Shown here: positions 34,553-37,659 of the stretch, piece after piece | How positions within the stretch are numbered: position 1 is the stretch's first letter | Layout: each line of letters begins with the position of its first letter | DNA from: Acidimicrobiaceae bacterium | GTDB taxonomy: Bacteria; Actinomycetota; Acidimicrobiia; Acidimicrobiales; RAAP-2 | DNA: 37,659 nt | Assembly (NCBI GenBank): GCA_003155915.1 | Contig: PMFA01000002.1 | Coordinates: 1-37,659, forward strand | Reading direction: 5' to 3' | Position numbers and translations under genes: made by a program | The notes under the pieces: generated by a model | What the model was told of the DNA's origin: nothing | The model's input: only the letters and a program-made list of their open reading frames with translations | Databases searched by the model: none

Positions 34553-35029
34553 CTTGTCAAAACTGAAGATCGAGGTCGCCTTCATGTGACTCTCTCGAAC
34601 GTCTGTCTCTAAAATCTCGGCCGGGGAGACGCTCTCGAATGTCCCAATTCACTTGCGAATTCAGGGGGTCAGACTTTGCTGCAGAGAAGCAGAAATTCTC
34701 GAGTCTCAGCAACCGGTGGTTGATCGTCTTACACTGAAGTCAAGAATCAGATACAAATGCCCGTTCTGCACGAGAGCGATACAGAATCCCACGGTTTATC
34801 CCGTGGACCAAACAAACCCTCGGGACGAGATCTCTAAACACTCCGGACCATTCCGACGTCGCCGGATCACTCCCTCCGGCTGCCTCCACCTCATAATCCC
34901 TCGGTCGTGGGTTCGATCCCCACGGGCCACACTTAGAGTCCAGTCGCAAGACGTTGTAGACACAGAGTCTCCGGCTGGCTTTTGTAATTGCTACCCAGCA
35001 AAATGTCTCCTCCGTGACTTGTAGTACCG
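34553..35029 (+). other. 477-bp non-coding stretch with hairpins and tRNA fragment
   Basis: No convincing gene. Inverted repeats are present: CCACGG (34789-34794) with CCGTGG (34801-34806), 6-nt loop; GCCGGA (34861-34866) with TCCGGC (34875-34880), 8-nt loop. The second lies 9 bp before the tRNA-derived repeat at 34890. An antisense frame here contains the WGSNPRPRDYE signature, which is just the reverse translation of tRNA sequence and not a gene. Confidence 0.6.
34890..34923 (+). repeat. 34-bp duplicate of CAT-tRNA 3' half (att-like)
   Basis: The bases from the anticodon loop to the end of the T-stem of the CAT tRNA (34150-34183) recur here without mismatch, 740 bp downstream and in the same orientation. 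After this the match breaks (C becomes G), then GGCC agrees again. No 5' half, CCA or acceptor partner is present, so it is a fragment and not a tRNA gene. It resembles the attR left by integration into a tRNA gene. Confidence 0.8.
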
Positions 35030-35554
35030 ATGGACATCGTTTGTGGACAAACCGTTGCGCTGATTCAACGGGGAGAATTGGTTTTCGTGGAGACCTTTGA
35101 GGCTTGGTACAGCCGCGAACACGACCGAATGATTGCCACTTTGGCGTTATCGACCGGCGACATCGAACTCGCGGTCGAAGGCGTCGATGAAGCTTGTTCG
35201 CGGGCACTTGAGCGATGGAAGCGAATAAGCGCCATGGAGTCGCCGACGGGTTGGGTCTATCGAGTGGCCATCAATCACGCACGACGTGTGGCGCGCCGCA
35301 GAAGTATGGAACAGCGGGTTTTTCGAAAGCAAGTGCCAATGCCCGACCTTCCCGCTCCCGCTGGCGAGATTTGGAAGTTAGTCGCGTCACTGTCGGAACG
35401 TCAACGACAAGTTGTCATGTTGCGTCACGTCGCCGAAATGAGCGAGAACGAGATTGGCACGGTGTTGGGTATAAGTCGAGGGACGGTTTCAAGCACTCTG
35501 CACGACGCCCATCAGCGATTGGGCCGCCTGCTAGACGACGAAAAAGAACTTTAG
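35030..35554 (+). CDS. ECF-like RNA polymerase sigma factor
   Basis: 174 residues. The region 2-like segment is FEAWYSREHDRMIATLALSTGD through DEACSRALERWKRI and PTGWVYRVAINHARRVARR; region 4 is ASLSERQRQVVMLRHVAEMSENEIGTVLGISRGTVSSTLHDAHQRLGRLL with a clear HTH. This is the actinobacterial SigE-like/ECF pattern. The first 19 residues are not typical. GTG at 35087 (VETFEAWY) with GGGAG about 11 bp upstream is an equally good start. The next gene begins 10 bp after the stop and encodes a membrane protein that may control it. Confidence 0.82.
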   Translation: MDIVCGQTVALIQRGELVFVETFEAWYSREHDRMIATLALSTGDIELAVEGVDEACSRALERWKRISAMESPTGWVYRVAINHARRVARRRSMEQRVFRKQVPMPDLPAPAGEIWKLVASLSERQRQVVMLRHVAEMSENEIGTVLGISRGTVSSTLHDAHQRLGRLLDDEKEL

Positions 35555-35564
35555 GAGATTACGC

Positions 35565-36773
35565 ATGTCACAACTAACACGTCTTTCGCAGGCTCTTATC
35601 GACGAACCTCTCGCGCCACGCACGAACGTGGAGGATCTGCGGACGCGTAGTCGCCGGCGCCACCAACGCAGTCGCTCGATCATGGCCGGGCTACTCGTGC
35701 TCATAGTCATTGGAGCTTTCAGTTTCACGAAGATTGAAAGTACTTCTCCCTCGTTCCAAACCTTGCCGAAAATCACTACGCCGAATGTACAACTCGCGTC
35801 TTACTTCCGGGCCGCTGGTGCAGTTCCTGACGCCACGCTCCAGGCCGTTGGGCTTCCATCGAATGTGGCGGTTCCAACCAAGATCACACCATCCGTTTCC
35901 ACCGTTGCCACTAACGGAGTCGTCTCCTACGTTGGCGGCGAATACTGCCCGTACTGCGCGATTCAGCGATGGGCGCTGTTGGTGGCGCTGTCCAAGTTCG
36001 GATCGTTCACCAACCTAGACGGTCAAGTCATCTCTTCGTCGACCGACGTCTACCCGGGTCTAGCAAGCTGGAGCTTCGTCGGGGCGAAGTATTCCAGCCC
36101 GTACTTCACATTTGATCCCACCGAGCTGACCTCGTCCACTCCCAGTGACAGCGGCGGGTATCAGCCTTTAGAGAAGATGTCTGCAGGACAGCTACGCGCT
36201 TTCAATAAGTACAACCCACAAGGTGCACTTCCCTTTGTGGACATTGGCAACCACTACGTCACTCTTGGGGCGAGTGCGTCGCCGTCGGTGCTTGAGGGTC
36301 TGACTTTGGGCGACATCGGAAGTGACCTGAGCAGCGCATCGAGTCCGGTCGCCCAAGCTATTGACGGTACGGCAAACTATCTGATCGCGGCCCTCTGCAC
36401 AATGGTGCAAGGTACGACGCCGTCTCTATGCTCGACGCCCGTTATTCGCCTGGCGTCCAAAGCTCTCGCTACCGGTGTGTCGTCGTCTTCCGAGAGTCCA
36501 GGTGTCACGACGTCTCCCACACAGCCGCCGACGAACGCCCCACTGTCGGTGTGGCGAGCGTGGAGCGAGAAAGAGCGCGCATTCTTGCTTCACGCCGCCG
36601 CGAACTTTCGGTCAACGAATGCCGCGTGTACCGTACTGAAAATTGCCGTAACTCCGAATCGATACAAGAAGACGACTCTCGGCATTCCGCCGGGGGTGAC
36701 TGCGTGGGCGATAAGTCTCGAAGGCAAGTGTCCACCGGGTCACAACGGTGAGGGACTGTCCAAGTCCCCATGA
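35565..36773 (+). CDS. membrane-anchored DUF929 thioredoxin-like protein
   Basis: 402 residues. A short cytosolic N-terminus (about 38 residues, ending in a run of Arg/His) precedes one membrane helix (about 39-55, IMAGLLVLIVIGAFSF). The outer domain matches DUF929: VSYVGGEYCPYCAIQRWALLVALSKFG carries a CPYC pair (Cys128, Cys131), and PFVDIGNHYV follows as the cis-Pro-like strand. Residues 300-402 are an extra C-terminal part with two further Cys. AGGAG lies upstream of the ATG. The placement after an ECF gene suggests a regulator of it; that is inference. Confidence 0.78.
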   Translation: MSQLTRLSQALIDEPLAPRTNVEDLRTRSRRRHQRSRSIMAGLLVLIVIGAFSFTKIESTSPSFQTLPKITTPNVQLASYFRAAGAVPDATLQAVGLPSNVAVPTKITPSVSTVATNGVVSYVGGEYCPYCAIQRWALLVALSKFGSFTNLDGQVISSSTDVYPGLASWSFVGAKYSSPYFTFDPTELTSSTPSDSGGYQPLEKMSAGQLRAFNKYNPQGALPFVDIGNHYVTLGASASPSVLEGLTLGDIGSDLSSASSPVAQAIDGTANYLIAALCTMVQGTTPSLCSTPVIRLASKALATGVSSSSESPGVTTSPTQPPTNAPLSVWRAWSEKERAFLLHAAANFRSTNAACTVLKIAVTPNRYKKTTLGIPPGVTAWAISLEGKCPPGHNGEGLSKSP

Positions 36774-36906
36774 CCTGATCCACGTTCGCTGACCGGTTCG
36801 GAACTCCACTCGACCTGGAAGAAGTCTGATCCCGAAGATTGTGACGAAAGTACCTAAATCTACGGATATTCAACGATGTAGACGTGGGCTTGGGAAGAGG
36901 GGGATT

Positions 36907-37500
36907 ATGAAGCGACATTCTCGAATTTCTGTGATGATTGCGATGGCGGTACTCTCATTTACATTTGCCGGCATTGGACCAGCGGCAGCTACGTCGATGG
37001 CCCAGCTTCGGACCGAAGCTCTGAGCATTCACCAGATGCCCCCCGGGTGGACCGCACGTCAGCCCGCTGAAGATCTTCGGATGGGCTGTCTCACGCATCT
37101 CCTAGAGCCAAACGGGGTCACGGAGACGCACTTTGAAGAGGTCTATTTCCTTGGCGTAGGAAGCCTGCCGCTACTTGTCGAGACGATGACGACGTATTCG
37201 AATGTCACGGCGGCTTACAAGAAGGTCGCGGCGAGCATCGCAAATTGTCAGAAAGTGGCCGGAGTGCTGAAGGGTTATCCGGTGACCGGAACCGTACGTC
37301 CATTGAGAATGCCTCATTACGGAAACGCAAGCGTCGTGTATTTGATCACTCTGTCCGGAAAGCACATAACGGTGAGATCCGATTATGCAATTGTTCGCAA
37401 GGGTGGCGTTATCCTGGCCCTGTTGGAAGGAAATTACCCTGCCGTCAGTCTCGGTCAATTTCAAAGCTTCCTGATCAAAGCGGTGGCAAGAGTCAAGTAA
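36907..37500 (+). CDS. secreted protein of unknown function
   Basis: 197 residues with a signal peptide (MKRHSRISVMIAMAVLSFTF, cleavage likely after PAAA near residue 28). The mature part begins around residue 30 and has two Cys (GCLTHL and IANCQKV) that could pair. Segments such as HQMPPGWTARQ and SNVTAAYKKVAASI recall actinobacterial secreted sensor-like domains, but I cannot name a family. ATG at 36907 is supported by GAGGGGG just upstream and by the signal peptide; a longer reading from GTG 36841 would hide the signal. Confidence 0.72.
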   Translation: MKRHSRISVMIAMAVLSFTFAGIGPAAATSMAQLRTEALSIHQMPPGWTARQPAEDLRMGCLTHLLEPNGVTETHFEEVYFLGVGSLPLLVETMTTYSNVTAAYKKVAASIANCQKVAGVLKGYPVTGTVRPLRMPHYGNASVVYLITLSGKHITVRSDYAIVRKGGVILALLEGNYPAVSLGQFQSFLIKAVARVK

Positions 37501-37599
37501 GAGAAGTAGGGCGATTCGGTGTGCCACGTCGGGTCAAGGTGCAACACCTCACTGCTCGTGGTTGCGTCTTCAGAATTCCCACGTTTCATCCCGTTACCA

Positions 37600-37634
37600 A
37601 TCCGACACCACCGGACGCATCCGACACCACCGGA
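37600..37634. repeat. two tandem copies of a 16-bp unit, 19-bp period
   Basis: ATCCGACACCACCGGA occurs at 37600-37615 and again at 37619-37634. It lies in the non-coding end of the window; whether more copies follow cannot be seen. Confidence 0.6.
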
Positions 37635-37659
37635 TGATGAGCGCAGTGAATCTCGGTTG

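Noticed and set aside
34890-34928. Second CAT tRNA gene
   Set aside because: Only the anticodon loop to T-arm is present. There is no D-arm, 5' acceptor strand or CCA, so it is a fragment.
34740-35207. Minus-strand reading frame with WGSNPRPRDYE
   Set aside because: This peptide is the reverse-strand translation of tRNA sequence (here the 34890-34923 fragment), a well-known false protein signature.

Overview
The window is high-GC chromosomal DNA from a bacterium, very probably an actinobacterium and perhaps class Acidimicrobiia. The pointers are a mycobacterial FolP2-type dihydropteroate synthase paralogue, a DUF929 protein, a PAC2 protein, a DUF664-like DinB protein, a CIRCE-controlled hrcA-dnaJ pair, frequent GTG starts and many candidate leaderless promoters (TANNNT followed about 6 nt later by the start codon). 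The taxonomic placement is an inference from gene content; no marker alignment was possible.

Layout. 1-1410: a truncated tRNA-Ala(GGC), a hicA-hicB toxin-antitoxin pair and an alpha/beta hydrolase, all on the minus strand. 1463-9381: leuS with a DUF45 metalloprotease; a minus-strand phosphotransferase-PAC2 pair; a thioredoxin/TPR - folP2-like - holA operon; and rpsT. 9501-12935: lepA, a zinc-ribbon membrane protein and a DinB-like protein. 12967-19879: a CIRCE element followed by a tightly packed stress and RNA-maturation operon, hrcA-dnaJ-rsmE-HIT-phoH-ybeY-corC-era, in which most junctions are 4-nt start/stop overlaps. 19754-27771: a TauE/SafE exporter whose 3' end overlaps era antisense, a dinG-like helicase, uppS - small membrane protein - recO, hemW, and glyS with a methyltransferase. 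27768-31233 (minus): an MFS transporter, a hotdog thioesterase, and a DrrA/DrrB-like ABC exporter. 31304-33981: dnaG followed by a compact, divergent sigma-70-like factor. 34025-34194: tRNA-Asn(GTT) and a CAT-anticodon tRNA. 34195-37659: an accessory-looking region with lower apparent GC. It holds a 34-bp duplication of the CAT tRNA 3' half (attachment-site-like), a 69-aa orphan, an ECF-like sigma factor with a membrane-anchored CPYC (DUF929) partner, and a secreted protein of unknown function.

Most of the window is core information processing: translation (leuS, glyS, rpsT, lepA, tRNAs), ribosome maturation (rsmE, ybeY, era), replication and repair (holA, dnaG, recO, dinG), and protein quality control (hrcA, dnaJ, CnoX-like thioredoxin). 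The items most worth following up are the uniform leaderless promoter geometry, the altered DNA-contact residues in the sigma factor behind dnaG, the tRNA-derived att-like repeat, and the ECF/DUF929 pair. No CRISPR array, insertion sequence, integrase or rRNA gene was seen.
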